A stretch of DNA of 7,986 bases, taken from positions 1 to 7,986 of the forward strand of contig JBJOPY010000302.1 in the NCBI GenBank assembly GCA_046050405.1, in the 5' to 3' direction. A program made the position numbers and the translations under genes. The notes under the pieces are model-generated. The model was given only the letters and a program-made list of their open reading frames with translations. It was not told where the DNA came from and ran no database searches. Positions 1 through 6,239 of the stretch are shown here, piece after piece (position 1 is the stretch's first letter; every line of letters starts with the position of its first letter). This stretch comes from JADKCL01 sp046050405. Lineage in GTDB: Bacteria > Bacteroidota > Bacteroidia > J057 > JADKCL01.

Positions 1-33
1 TGATAGGCAGAGGAGGAAGATGCAGGTGCGCAT
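1..33 (-). CDS. 5' end of a putative exported protein (partial, runs off the window)
   Basis: Reading the minus strand from an ATG at 33-31 gives MRTCIFLLCLS before the window ends at base 1 in the same frame. One Arg after the initiator followed by a hydrophobic run is the usual opening of a bacterial signal peptide or lipoprotein signal. It lies 80 bp downstream of the stop of the preceding same-strand gene, a gap long enough for its own promoter; a TATATTTC string (minus strand, 62-55) resembles the Bacteroidota -7 element TAnnTTTG with a last-base mismatch. Nothing can be said about the mature protein. With only 11 codons the call rests on the hydrophobic pattern, position and strand, and could be chance. 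Confidence 0.42.
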   Translation of the reverse strand, partial: MRTCIFLLCLS

Positions 34-113
34 AAGGATGGAGTTAAATGTTCGGAAATATATAGAAATTCATCCGGAATCGGCAGGAAGAGCACCGGAA
101 AAGTTATAAACCA

Positions 114-410
114 TCAGCCCACGACCATTTCCTGCCGCAGGGAAAACGCTTGTGGTCGGGCAGAAAAGAGGATCTTGGTGCGGCTCCAGACGGATTCAAA
201 CAACGGGCTCACCCTATAGGCTTCCAGCGCTTCCTCGCTTTCCCAGATGGAATAGGTGTAAAAAACATTGGACTTCTTCGCGTCACGGTGAAGCTCCAGG
301 TGCTGTACCCCGGGGAAATGGCGGATTTGAGACTTGGTCGCATTGAACAAGGCCAGGAAGTCCGCGACCTTTTCGGGATCGAATTCCATTCTGACGATTC
401 GTGTGATCAT
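114..410 (-). CDS. Antibiotic biosynthesis monooxygenase (ABM)-fold small protein
   Basis: A 98-residue protein that looks like a single ABM (dimeric alpha+beta barrel) domain. It opens with a beta strand (ITRIVRMEF), then a helix with a phenylalanine-rich stretch (VADFLALFNATKSQIRHF), a PGVQHLELH strand, an FYTYSIWES strand and a helix EEALEAYRVSPLFESVW. The W-E-S-E-E-A-L pattern followed by a short S-x-x-F helix is characteristic of this family, whose members act as dimers on quinones, haem or unknown small molecules; many have no known substrate. The ATG at 410-408 shares ATGA with the TGA of the upstream SAM hydrolase-family gene, so the two are probably translationally coupled. No Shine-Dalgarno is visible. 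The substrate cannot be inferred from sequence; an enzymatic rather than ligand-binding role is not assured. Confidence 0.78.
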   Translation of the reverse strand: MITRIVRMEFDPEKVADFLALFNATKSQIRHFPGVQHLELHRDAKKSNVFYTYSIWESEEALEAYRVSPLFESVWSRTKILFSARPQAFSLRQEMVVG

Positions 411-1189
411 CCGTAAAATTCTATGGTGACCATGTCCTGAACTTTAAGTCCGAGCAATTGTGCTGCGGAGCCTTCGCGGATGGCGATCTCCAGATGGCCA
501 TTGTCACTGAAAAGGGCAAGGGCCTCGCCTTTGGCGACATCCCCATAGCTGCCGACAATGCGCTGCATTCGAAGGTTGCGGATGAAGATCTGAAACGACT
601 TCTCTCCTTTGGTTTGCAAGAAGGGATCCTTCCTGATGTTGGTGAAGGCATTGCCGAAATGATCGAGATGGACGATGATGCCGCGGAGCGAATTCTCCGT
701 GAAGGATGGCTCGCCCCATCTGTATTCCTTGATTTCTGCACGCTTCCCGATCTGATCCAGGGTCTTGCCACTCGCCAATGCGACGGCAATCGGTGCCAGG
801 CGATTCTGTACCAGAAACGCTCGCCCATTGATCGAAAGCGGAAGGTTGTCCACATCGACGAGCACACAATGTGCATCCGCTTTTTCCCTGATCAGGCTTA
901 CGACCCCGTTGTCTGGTGCCACGAAGAAATGACCTTCCTGTTCCATGGCCACGATCCCCATCTTGTTGCCGCCATCGGGATCCACCCCGATGACATGGAT
1001 GCTGCCCTTCGGGAACTTGAAACAAGCACTTTTGGCGACAAATGCGGCCTCCAAGAGGTTGAAATGTGAGATTCCATGGGTGATGTCCATGACCGGGACG
1101 CCGGGGAGCATTGTCATCAGCGTCCCTTTCAGAGACGCTGCATAGTGGTCACAGACTCCAAGATCCGTGGTGAGGGTAATCACTACCAT
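407..1189 (-). CDS. SAM hydroxide adenosyltransferase / chlorinase-fluorinase family (DUF62) protein
   Basis: A 260-residue protein matching the DUF62 family along its whole length. The N-terminal domain has ITLTTDLG (4-11), DITHGI (35-40), FPKGSIHVIGVDPDGG (59-74) and FVAPDNGVVSLI (89-100). The C-terminal beta-barrel domain has HLDHFGNAFTNI (174-185), YGDVAKGEALALF (215-227) and GSAAQLLGLKV (240-250). Known family members hydrolyse S-adenosylmethionine to adenosine and methionine, or are the SAM chlorinases and fluorinases. The usual Asp-Arg-His triad is only partly kept: Asp70 is present, but the Arg position seven residues on is Met77, and the usual HGRD-x-F-AP segment reads LVQNRL-AP (126-133), with no His. 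Activity is therefore uncertain. It starts 87 bp from the divergent phoH and overlaps the downstream ABM-fold gene by 4 nt. The ATG start at 1189 fits the family N-terminus. Confidence 0.88.
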   Translation of the reverse strand: MVVITLTTDLGVCDHYAASLKGTLMTMLPGVPVMDITHGISHFNLLEAAFVAKSACFKFPKGSIHVIGVDPDGGNKMGIVAMEQEGHFFVAPDNGVVSLIREKADAHCVLVDVDNLPLSINGRAFLVQNRLAPIAVALASGKTLDQIGKRAEIKEYRWGEPSFTENSLRGIIVHLDHFGNAFTNIRKDPFLQTKGEKSFQIFIRNLRMQRIVGSYGDVAKGEALALFSDNGHLEIAIREGSAAQLLGLKVQDMVTIEFYG

Positions 1190-1276
1190 TCAGGATAATT
1201 TTTTCAAATATTTGCTTATTTTTGCTCTTGCCGTCGCCGACTAATCCACAAACTTTACAGCGACTGTAAAATTATC
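1190..1276. promoter_or_regulatory. Divergent promoter region between the SAM hydrolase-family gene and phoH
   Basis: This 87-bp spacer lies between two start codons facing away from each other, so promoters for both genes should be here or just inside the genes. Its centre (about 1195-1228) is strongly AT-rich. On the plus strand TATTTTTG at 1217-1224 matches the Bacteroidota -7 consensus TAnnTTTG exactly and would place a phoH transcript start near 1230. I see no matching TTTG -33 box at the expected distance. A perfect 10-bp palindrome, CAAATATTTG (1205-1214), contains AATATTTG, one mismatch from the -7 consensus, on each strand; on the minus strand this could serve the SAM hydrolase-family gene with a very short leader. 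It could also be an operator. Positions are seen; function is inferred. Confidence 0.42.
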
Positions 1277-2296
1277 TTGTCTGAGAATAGCTTTTTTCTG
1301 GAAGAGATCAGTCCCCTCGAATTTTTCGGAGTAAACAATAGTCGCCTCGGCCAGCTCAAGGCGATGTTTCCCCATGTTTTGTTCGTTGCCCGTGGCAGTC
1401 ACCTGACCTTGAAAGGACCGACCCAAGAGCTGGGCCTGGCCAATCAAATGGTGGAAAATATCCTGGAAGACCTGCGTCAGCGGGGGTTCATCAGCCAGCA
1501 ACGATTCATGGAACTGATTTCTACACCTGCAGGCGGCGAGCCGATGCCAAGCCCAGTCGATGACGAGGATTTTGTCTTGCATGGCTCCCGTGGCACCGTC
1601 ATCCGGGCAAAGACTGCGGGTCAGCGGGAGATTCTCAAGTCCGCTGCGCAGAATGACATCGTCTTTGCACTCGGCCCGGCAGGCACGGGCAAGACCTACA
1701 TGGGCGTTGCCCTGGCTGTCAGGGCACTGAAGGAAAAGGAAATCAAGAAGATTTTTCTCGTCCGGCCTGCGGTGGAGGCGGGGGAGAACCTTGGCTTTTT
1801 GCCCGGGGATTTGAAAGAGAAAGTCGATCCCTACCTCCGTCCGCTTTATGATGCCTTGGAGGATATGATTCAATTCGACAAGCTCAAGAATTACCTGGAA
1901 AAGAACATCATCGAGATCGCACCGCTCGCATACATGCGTGGACGCACCCTCAGCAACTGCTATGTGATCCTGGACGAAGCACAGAATGCCACCGAGATGC
2001 AGTTCAGGATGTTCCTGACCCGGCTTGGCAATGGCGGCAAGATCATCATCACGGGCGACGACAGCCAGATCGACCTGCCCCGAAACCAAAATTCGGGTCT
2101 CTTGCAAGCCAAGCGACTGCTGAAGGACGTGCCGGGGATTGGCTTTGTCCGCATGAAGCCAAGCGATGTGTTGCGGCACAGGCTCGTGCGGGAGATCATC
2201 TCCGCCTACAAGCGTGAGGATGATGACCGGGAGGCGCGGCGGAACACACAGAAGAAGGTGCAGCATCCAGGGAGTGAGCCCCTGGATGCGGTGTGA
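1277..2296 (+). CDS. phoH: PhoH family ATPase (PhoH/PhoL-like)
   Basis: A 339-residue cytoplasmic P-loop protein of the PhoH family. Walker A is GPAGTGKT at 133-140, followed by VRPAVEAGENLGFLPGD (162-178), a PhoH signature segment, and a Walker B-like ILDEAQNAT (231-239). A further conserved segment is ITGDDSQIDLP (258-268), and VLRHRLVREII (298-308) lies near the end. The N-terminal ~100 residues resemble the KH-like region of the longer bacterial PhoH proteins. Related proteins are linked to RNA metabolism and phosphate-stress expression, but the precise role is unsettled. The frame is open from 1199 but contains no ATG upstream; the start chosen is TTG at 1277, because it gives MSENSFFLEEISPLEFFG, which lines up with the usual N-terminus of Bacteroidota homologues (a short acidic/aromatic stretch, then I-x-P-x-E-F-F-G). 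No Shine-Dalgarno is seen. It is the only plus-strand gene in the window and converges on the PorE-like gene. Confidence 0.95.
   Translation: MSENSFFLEEISPLEFFGVNNSRLGQLKAMFPHVLFVARGSHLTLKGPTQELGLANQMVENILEDLRQRGFISQQRFMELISTPAGGEPMPSPVDDEDFVLHGSRGTVIRAKTAGQREILKSAAQNDIVFALGPAGTGKTYMGVALAVRALKEKEIKKIFLVRPAVEAGENLGFLPGDLKEKVDPYLRPLYDALEDMIQFDKLKNYLEKNIIEIAPLAYMRGRTLSNCYVILDEAQNATEMQFRMFLTRLGNGGKIIITGDDSQIDLPRNQNSGLLQAKRLLKDVPGIGFVRMKPSDVLRHRLVREIISAYKREDDDREARRNTQKKVQHPGSEPLDAV
2263..2289 (+). terminator. Perfect 10-bp hairpin at the phoH 3' end (possible terminator without a T tract)
   Basis: GCATCCAGGG (2263-2272) and CCCTGGATGC (2280-2289) are exact inverted complements around a 7-nt loop, within the last codons of phoH and ending 7 nt before its stop at 2296. 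It sits at a convergent junction, where a bidirectional stop signal would be useful. On the plus strand no T-run follows (GGTGTGAAGGG), so it is not a classical Rho-independent terminator; it could stabilise the 3' end, assist termination or be incidental. I see no other terminator in the 82-bp convergent spacer 2297-2378, only a weak CTGGG/CCCAG pair (2371-2375 with 2385-2389). Confidence 0.33.
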
Positions 2297-2378
2297 AGGG
2301 TTGGGATGCGACGGTTCCCGAAAGCCATCGCGGAATTTTCCCCAAGCCATTACACCATCCGCGTCAGGGTCTGGGAAG

Positions 2379-4367
2379 TCATAACCCAGTCACCTTGCAA
2401 ACCGTCCGCCGGTTCAGTCCCCTGCCCGTCTCGGAGTCCAGCGTGGACAGCGGCTGGGATTCTCCATAACCTCGAGACTCGATGCGATCAGCCTTGATAC
2501 CCCTCGAGATCAGGTACTTGCGAACCTCGGCAGCACGGGATTCGCTGAGGATTTGATTGTCCGCTTCCGTGCCGACATTGTCTGTATGTCCGCCGATTTC
2601 CACACGTAGGTTTTTGTTCGTCTGCAAGAAGGAAACCATGTGTTCGAGTTCCGGTTTGGAAACATCGAGGATCGCATGCTTGTTTGTTTCGAAAAAAATC
2701 GTGCTCATCACCACTTCCAATCCAATCGTCAGCGGCTCGAGCTGAATGTCCACCTCAAAAAACGGCGTGCTCTTGGGATCGATGCCCTTCAATGAAAAGA
2801 ACTTGCTGTGGAAGAGGTAGCCCTTTTTGTCCACGAATGCGGCATAGTCCTGGTCAAGCGGGAGTGTGAGCATGTACTTGCCAGTCGCTGAATTGGTGCC
2901 GACGGAGCGGATGGTGTCTCCCGTGGTCACGTTGATGAAGGTCACATTGGCATCCAAGGGCTTTCCAGTGGTCTTGTCAGTCACGATTCCGCGGACATAG
3001 GTGGTGAAATCCGGCCGAATGCTCTGGTCGAGCTTGAACTGATAAATGTCTGACCTCCCCAAGCCGCCTTCTCGAGACGAGTTGATCAGGCCGGTCTCAC
3101 CCTTGGAGTCCACAAAGATGTTGCCTTCGCTGGCGGAAGTGTTGAGGGGATATCCCAGGTTGACCGGCCTTGTCCAGCCTTCACCGGCGTTACGGGCAAT
3201 GAAGAGGTCGAGTCCGCCGTAACCAGGATGTTCGTCACTGGAAAAGTAGAGTGTCTTGCCGTCCGCATGGATGAAAGGAGAGACTTCGATTCCGACAGTA
3301 TTGACTGGCTCGCCGAGGTTCTTGGGCTCCGTCCAAAAGCCATTGACGTTTTGTGAGTACCAGATGTCTTCACTGCCAAGCCCACCGGGTCTGCGGCTGC
3401 TGAAGTAGAGGGTCTTGCCGTCGCTGCTGATGCTGGGTTGAGAATCCCATTGCGGGGAATTGATGATCGGGCCAAGGTTCAGCGGATTGCTCCAGGTGGT
3501 GCCATTGAGCTTCGAGACGTAGATGTCGCAGTCGCCGTAGCCTCCCCGGCGGCCGCAGGCTGCAAAATAGACGTATTGGCCGTCGGGTGAGAAGCTCGGC
3601 GCACCCTCGTTGTGCTCCGTGTTCACGGGCGGGCCGAGGTTCTCGCAGGGCTGCCACTTACCGTCCACCATCTCGCTGAAGTAGAAATCCTCCGTGAAGT
3701 CACGGTACTCTGCCTGATAGCCACCTATGCATCCGGGGCGTCGGCTCGTAAAGAAGATCGTCCGGCCGTCTGCTGTCAGGTTGGGTAGGTATTCCTCGCC
3801 GATGCTATTGATATTGTCGCCCATGTTCACGGGTTGGAATTGGATTTTCTTGTCGGCATTGGCAGCACCGAAGTGAGCCGACTTGCGGTTGTGATCCCAG
3901 ATACGGTAGCTCGGGCCATTGACGGGAGGATTGAAGGAGAAAAACTTGTCGTAATGCTCTGCTGCGGTTTTATAGTCCTCCTTCTTGAATGCCGCCTCTG
4001 CTAGGAACATGAAGAGCTGGGGCGGCGGGTTCTGCATCAGCTCCTTGGCCTTGGTCGCATAGCCTTCCATTCTTCGCATGTCGCGGGTCGCGTAGGCACT
4101 TGCCGCTGCTTGGAAGTAAGCCTCTGCGAATCGGGGTTCGATCTTGGTGGCCTCGTCATAATGGTCGAGAGCGTTCGCATAGTCGCGGTTGTGGGCGGCC
4201 TCCAAACCATTGTAGTAGGCGGCGAGGGCTTTCCTGCTCTTGATCCCAAAGTCGGCAGGCTTCGCCTTCCCACTCTGTGCAGTTGCGCAGCAGTTGCACA
4301 CGAGTGCGAGCAGCAGGGTGAGAGCAAGAGGTTTGATATTGAGCAGACAATTATGGAATGTCGACAT
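2379..4367 (-). CDS. PorE-like envelope protein: TPR, five PD40 propeller repeats, CRD and OmpA C-terminal domain
   Basis: A 662-residue exported protein. A signal peptide (hydrophobic core about 13-24) has a likely signal peptidase I site after ATA (28-30); Cys24, 26 and 27 lie nearby but none has a canonical lipobox. Residues ~45-150 form TPR-like helices (LAAYYNGLEAAHNRDYANAL; EAAFKKEDYKTAAEHYDKFF). Five PD40/WD40-like repeats follow at ~193-443, with x-DG-x-x-(I/L/V)-x-F-x-S cores at 199, 261, 315, 368 and a degenerate one near 420, each of the last four preceded by an NLGxPxNT-type linker. Residues ~457-543 resemble a carboxypeptidase-regulatory beta domain (VRGIVTDKTTGKPLDANVTF). The end (~553-660) is an OmpA-like peptidoglycan-binding domain with GGHTDNVG (592-599) and LSESRAAEVRKYL (607-619); Asp596 and Arg611 are the expected diaminopimelate contacts. 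This order equals that of the type IX secretion protein PorE, although Bacteroidota carry several such paralogues. Its ATG lies inside the 3' end of queE (17-nt overlap). Confidence 0.92.
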   Translation of the reverse strand: MSTFHNCLLNIKPLALTLLLALVCNCCATAQSGKAKPADFGIKSRKALAAYYNGLEAAHNRDYANALDHYDEATKIEPRFAEAYFQAAASAYATRDMRRMEGYATKAKELMQNPPPQLFMFLAEAAFKKEDYKTAAEHYDKFFSFNPPVNGPSYRIWDHNRKSAHFGAANADKKIQFQPVNMGDNINSIGEEYLPNLTADGRTIFFTSRRPGCIGGYQAEYRDFTEDFYFSEMVDGKWQPCENLGPPVNTEHNEGAPSFSPDGQYVYFAACGRRGGYGDCDIYVSKLNGTTWSNPLNLGPIINSPQWDSQPSISSDGKTLYFSSRRPGGLGSEDIWYSQNVNGFWTEPKNLGEPVNTVGIEVSPFIHADGKTLYFSSDEHPGYGGLDLFIARNAGEGWTRPVNLGYPLNTSASEGNIFVDSKGETGLINSSREGGLGRSDIYQFKLDQSIRPDFTTYVRGIVTDKTTGKPLDANVTFINVTTGDTIRSVGTNSATGKYMLTLPLDQDYAAFVDKKGYLFHSKFFSLKGIDPKSTPFFEVDIQLEPLTIGLEVVMSTIFFETNKHAILDVSKPELEHMVSFLQTNKNLRVEIGGHTDNVGTEADNQILSESRAAEVRKYLISRGIKADRIESRGYGESQPLSTLDSETGRGLNRRTVCKVTGL

Positions 4368-4947
4368 ACTTATGCGTTTGAAGGCTTAGCCGCCAGTGCG
4401 GATGGGACTTGACGTAATCGATGACTTGGTGCACCCGGTCGCGGTGCGTCCATTCCGGCTGCAAGTAAAAGATCGTTTTCACGGGGTCGCATTTGGCGGC
4501 CTCTGCTTCCGCCCATTGCAGGTCGTGGGCATTGTAAACGATCACCTTCAGCTCTTGTGCCATCCCGTAGTACTCTGGCAGCGCTGCCTTGAACTTCTTG
4601 GGTGAAAACGTGATCCAGTCAAATTTCCCGGAAAATGGATGCACTCCTGCCGTCTCGATATGGCAGAGCAATCCCTCGGCATGGAGCACATCCGTGATTG
4701 GCCCGAGGTCGTGCATCGTCGGTTCGCCCCCCGTGACCACCACCCGCTTTGCGCCGCAATCCTGGATGACTGCGAGGATCTCAGAGAGGGACATCCATTG
4801 GTCTTCTGAGACTGTCCAGCTTTCCTTGACATCGCACCACACGCAGCCTACGTCGCAGCCCGCCAATCGCACGAAATAAGCCGGTGTCCCAGACCATTGT
4901 CCCTCGCCTTGGAGGGTGTAGAAGTGTTCCATTACCGGTAGGCGCAT
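4351..4947 (-). CDS. queE: 7-carboxy-7-deazaguanine synthase (radical SAM)
   Basis: QueE converts 6-carboxytetrahydropterin to 7-carboxy-7-deazaguanine, a step toward preQ0 and queuosine, using SAM and a 4Fe-4S cluster. The protein (198 residues from the start chosen) has HFYTLQGEG close to the N-terminus, the radical-SAM cluster motif C-x3-C-x2-C in GCDVGCVWCD, the SAM-binding TGGEPT about 35 residues further on, IETAG, and SPK at WITFSPKKF. The reading frame extends upstream without an ATG to a TTG at 4983, which would add 12 residues (MATELNPQNEYS). I prefer the ATG at 4947-4945, giving MRLPVMEHFYTLQGEG, since family members usually have few residues before this motif; the in-frame stop upstream is the stop of the cysteine desulfurase gene (5010-5008). 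No Shine-Dalgarno supports either start. queC and queD are not in this window. Its last 17 bases overlap the start of the PorE-like gene. Confidence 0.93.
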   Translation of the reverse strand: MRLPVMEHFYTLQGEGQWSGTPAYFVRLAGCDVGCVWCDVKESWTVSEDQWMSLSEILAVIQDCGAKRVVVTGGEPTMHDLGPITDVLHAEGLLCHIETAGVHPFSGKFDWITFSPKKFKAALPEYYGMAQELKVIVYNAHDLQWAEAEAAKCDPVKTIFYLQPEWTHRDRVHQVIDYVKSHPHWRLSLQTHKYVDIP

Positions 4948-5007
4948 ACTGTATTCATTCTGTGGGTTTAATTCAGTTGCCAAGCTGGCCTGAAGGTAAT
5001 AAAAGAT

Positions 5008-6174
5008 TCAGTAACCATGAAAAGCTCGCCTCCCCCTCAATCGCTGCACCCCCCGCACGACCTCGACCAGTGCGACATCCACGTCCGCCTCGGTGGTAAA
5101 CCGCCCCAGGCTGAACCGAATGGAAGCAAAAGCAGCTTCGTCGGCCACGCCCATCGCCCGCAGCACATGCGAAGGCTCCATCAAGGCGGATGTGCACGAG
5201 CTCCCCGCCGAGACAGCGATGCCGGGCATGGCATTGATCAGGGCGTCGGCCTCCACGTTTTCAAAGCTCAGGTTGCTGGTGTTTGGCAGCCTGTCCACGG
5301 CATGGCCATTTCGCTCGACACCCGGAAGGGAAAGCAACTCAGCCTCCAGGCGATCCCTATGTTTTTTCATTTCCGTGGAATGCTGCTCCATCTCCAGCCT
5401 TGCGATCTCGCAAGCCTTCCCCATGCCCACGATGCCGGGTACGTTCAGCGTCCCGCTGCGCAGGCCGCGTTCATGTCCCCCTCCATGCATCTGCGGGGCG
5501 ACCACCACCCGCGGCCCTCGCCTGCGCACATACAGGGCGCCGATTCCCTTCGGGCCGTGAAGCTTGTGTGCACTCATCGTGAGCAGGTCGATGCCGTGGG
5601 CGTTGACATCGACCGTGATTTTCCCCACGGCTTGGGTTGCGTCGCTCATCAGGAGGGAGCCTTTCCGGTGCACGGTCTCGGAAATCGCAGCCATGGGTTG
5701 AATGACCCCGGTTTCATTGTTGGCGAACATCACCGAAACCAAGACCGTTTCCGGCGAAATCGATTCCTCCAAGCCTCTAAGGTCTATCAGGCCGTGCCTG
5801 CTCACGCCAAGGTAGGTGACGCGGCGGCCTGTCCTCTCCAGCCATTGGCAAGTGTCCAGTACGGCTTTGTGTTCCGTGGCGACGGTGACGAGGTGGCCAC
5901 CCTTTCCGCTATAAGCTTCGGCGACACCCTTGAGGGAAAGGTTGTCTGCCTCGGTCGCACCGCTCGTGAAAAAAATCTCCTCGGAAGTAGCCCCGATCAA
6001 CGCCGCGACCTGTTCGCGGGCCATCTTGACGGCTTCGGCTGCCTGCCAGCCGTAGGCGTGGGTGGAGCTTGCCGCATTGCCATACATCTCCCTGTAGAAC
6101 GGCATCATGGCCTCCAAGACTCGCTCGTCGAGCACCGTCGTGGCGTTGTTGTCCAGATAGACAGGGGATTTCAT
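5008..6174 (-). CDS. nifS: Cysteine desulfurase, NifS/IscS (group I) type
   Basis: A PLP enzyme that takes sulfur from L-cysteine as a persulfide for Fe-S clusters, tRNA thiolation and other sulfur acceptors. At 388 residues it has the usual length. Visible landmarks are YLDNNATT (6-13), TSGATEADNLSLKG (70-83) for cofactor phosphate binding, TEH at 100-102 (His102 stacks on PLP), ANNETG (151-156), SDATQAVGK (177-185), SAHKLHGPKG (201-210) with the Schiff-base Lys204, RSGTLNVPGIVG (239-250), and the mobile catalytic-cysteine loop GSSCTSALMEPSHVL (324-338) with Cys327. The long loop and x-EPSHVL motif place it with group I (NifS/IscS) rather than SufS. No iscU, fdx or nif gene is near, so nifS denotes the family only. 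ATG at 6174 is the only usual start between the first methionine and the upstream in-frame stop (6225-6223). It lies 65 nt after purS and runs into queE. Confidence 0.95.
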   Translation of the reverse strand: MKSPVYLDNNATTVLDERVLEAMMPFYREMYGNAASSTHAYGWQAAEAVKMAREQVAALIGATSEEIFFTSGATEADNLSLKGVAEAYSGKGGHLVTVATEHKAVLDTCQWLERTGRRVTYLGVSRHGLIDLRGLEESISPETVLVSVMFANNETGVIQPMAAISETVHRKGSLLMSDATQAVGKITVDVNAHGIDLLTMSAHKLHGPKGIGALYVRRRGPRVVVAPQMHGGGHERGLRSGTLNVPGIVGMGKACEIARLEMEQHSTEMKKHRDRLEAELLSLPGVERNGHAVDRLPNTSNLSFENVEADALINAMPGIAVSAGSSCTSALMEPSHVLRAMGVADEAAFASIRFSLGRFTTEADVDVALVEVVRGVQRLRGRRAFHGY

Positions 6175-6198
6175 CGTGGAGATTGAGCCGTAGAGGGC

Positions 6199-6224
6199 GA
6201 AGGTAGGGATTCCCTCTCTCCTTC
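6199..6224 (-). other. Imperfect inverted repeat in the purS-nifS spacer
   Basis: Within the 65-nt gap between purS and the cysteine desulfurase gene, GAAGG (6199-6203) can pair with CCTTC (6220-6224), and AGGG (6205-6208) with CCCT (6212-6215) around a 3-nt ATT loop, leaving small internal bulges. The transcript of the minus-strand operon could fold here, about 25 nt before the nifS start codon. No T-tract follows, so it is more likely a partial attenuator, a processing site or chance than a full terminator. Confidence 0.22.
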
Positions 6225-6239
6225 ACGGGTCAAAACCAA

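Noticed and set aside
20..109. A 29-codon plus-strand frame preceded by AGGAGGA, starting at ATG 20
   Set aside because: The Shine-Dalgarno-like string is the complement of Ser/Leu/Phe codons in the putative minus-strand signal peptide, other genes here lack Shine-Dalgarno sites, and the product resembles nothing known.
458..1069. A 203-codon plus-strand frame opposite the SAM hydrolase-family gene
   Set aside because: The minus-strand product matches the DUF62 family from end to end, so this is a shadow frame.
1241..2350. A 369-codon open frame on the minus strand covering all of phoH
   Set aside because: It is the antisense shadow of a gene with intact Walker A and B motifs; its product has no family-like motif.
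2560..3900. Periodic repeats within the PorE-like gene, considered as a DNA repeat array
   Set aside because: The similarity follows the protein-level propeller repeats (about 50-55 codons each) and the DNA copies are diverged; no separate repeat element is needed.
5017..6186. A 389-codon open frame on the plus strand opposite the cysteine desulfurase gene
   Set aside because: It mirrors the whole real gene, its product shows no recognisable domain and is rich in His/Gly/Pro/Arg as expected from antisense reading of GC-biased codons, while the minus-strand product has complete PLP and Cys motifs.
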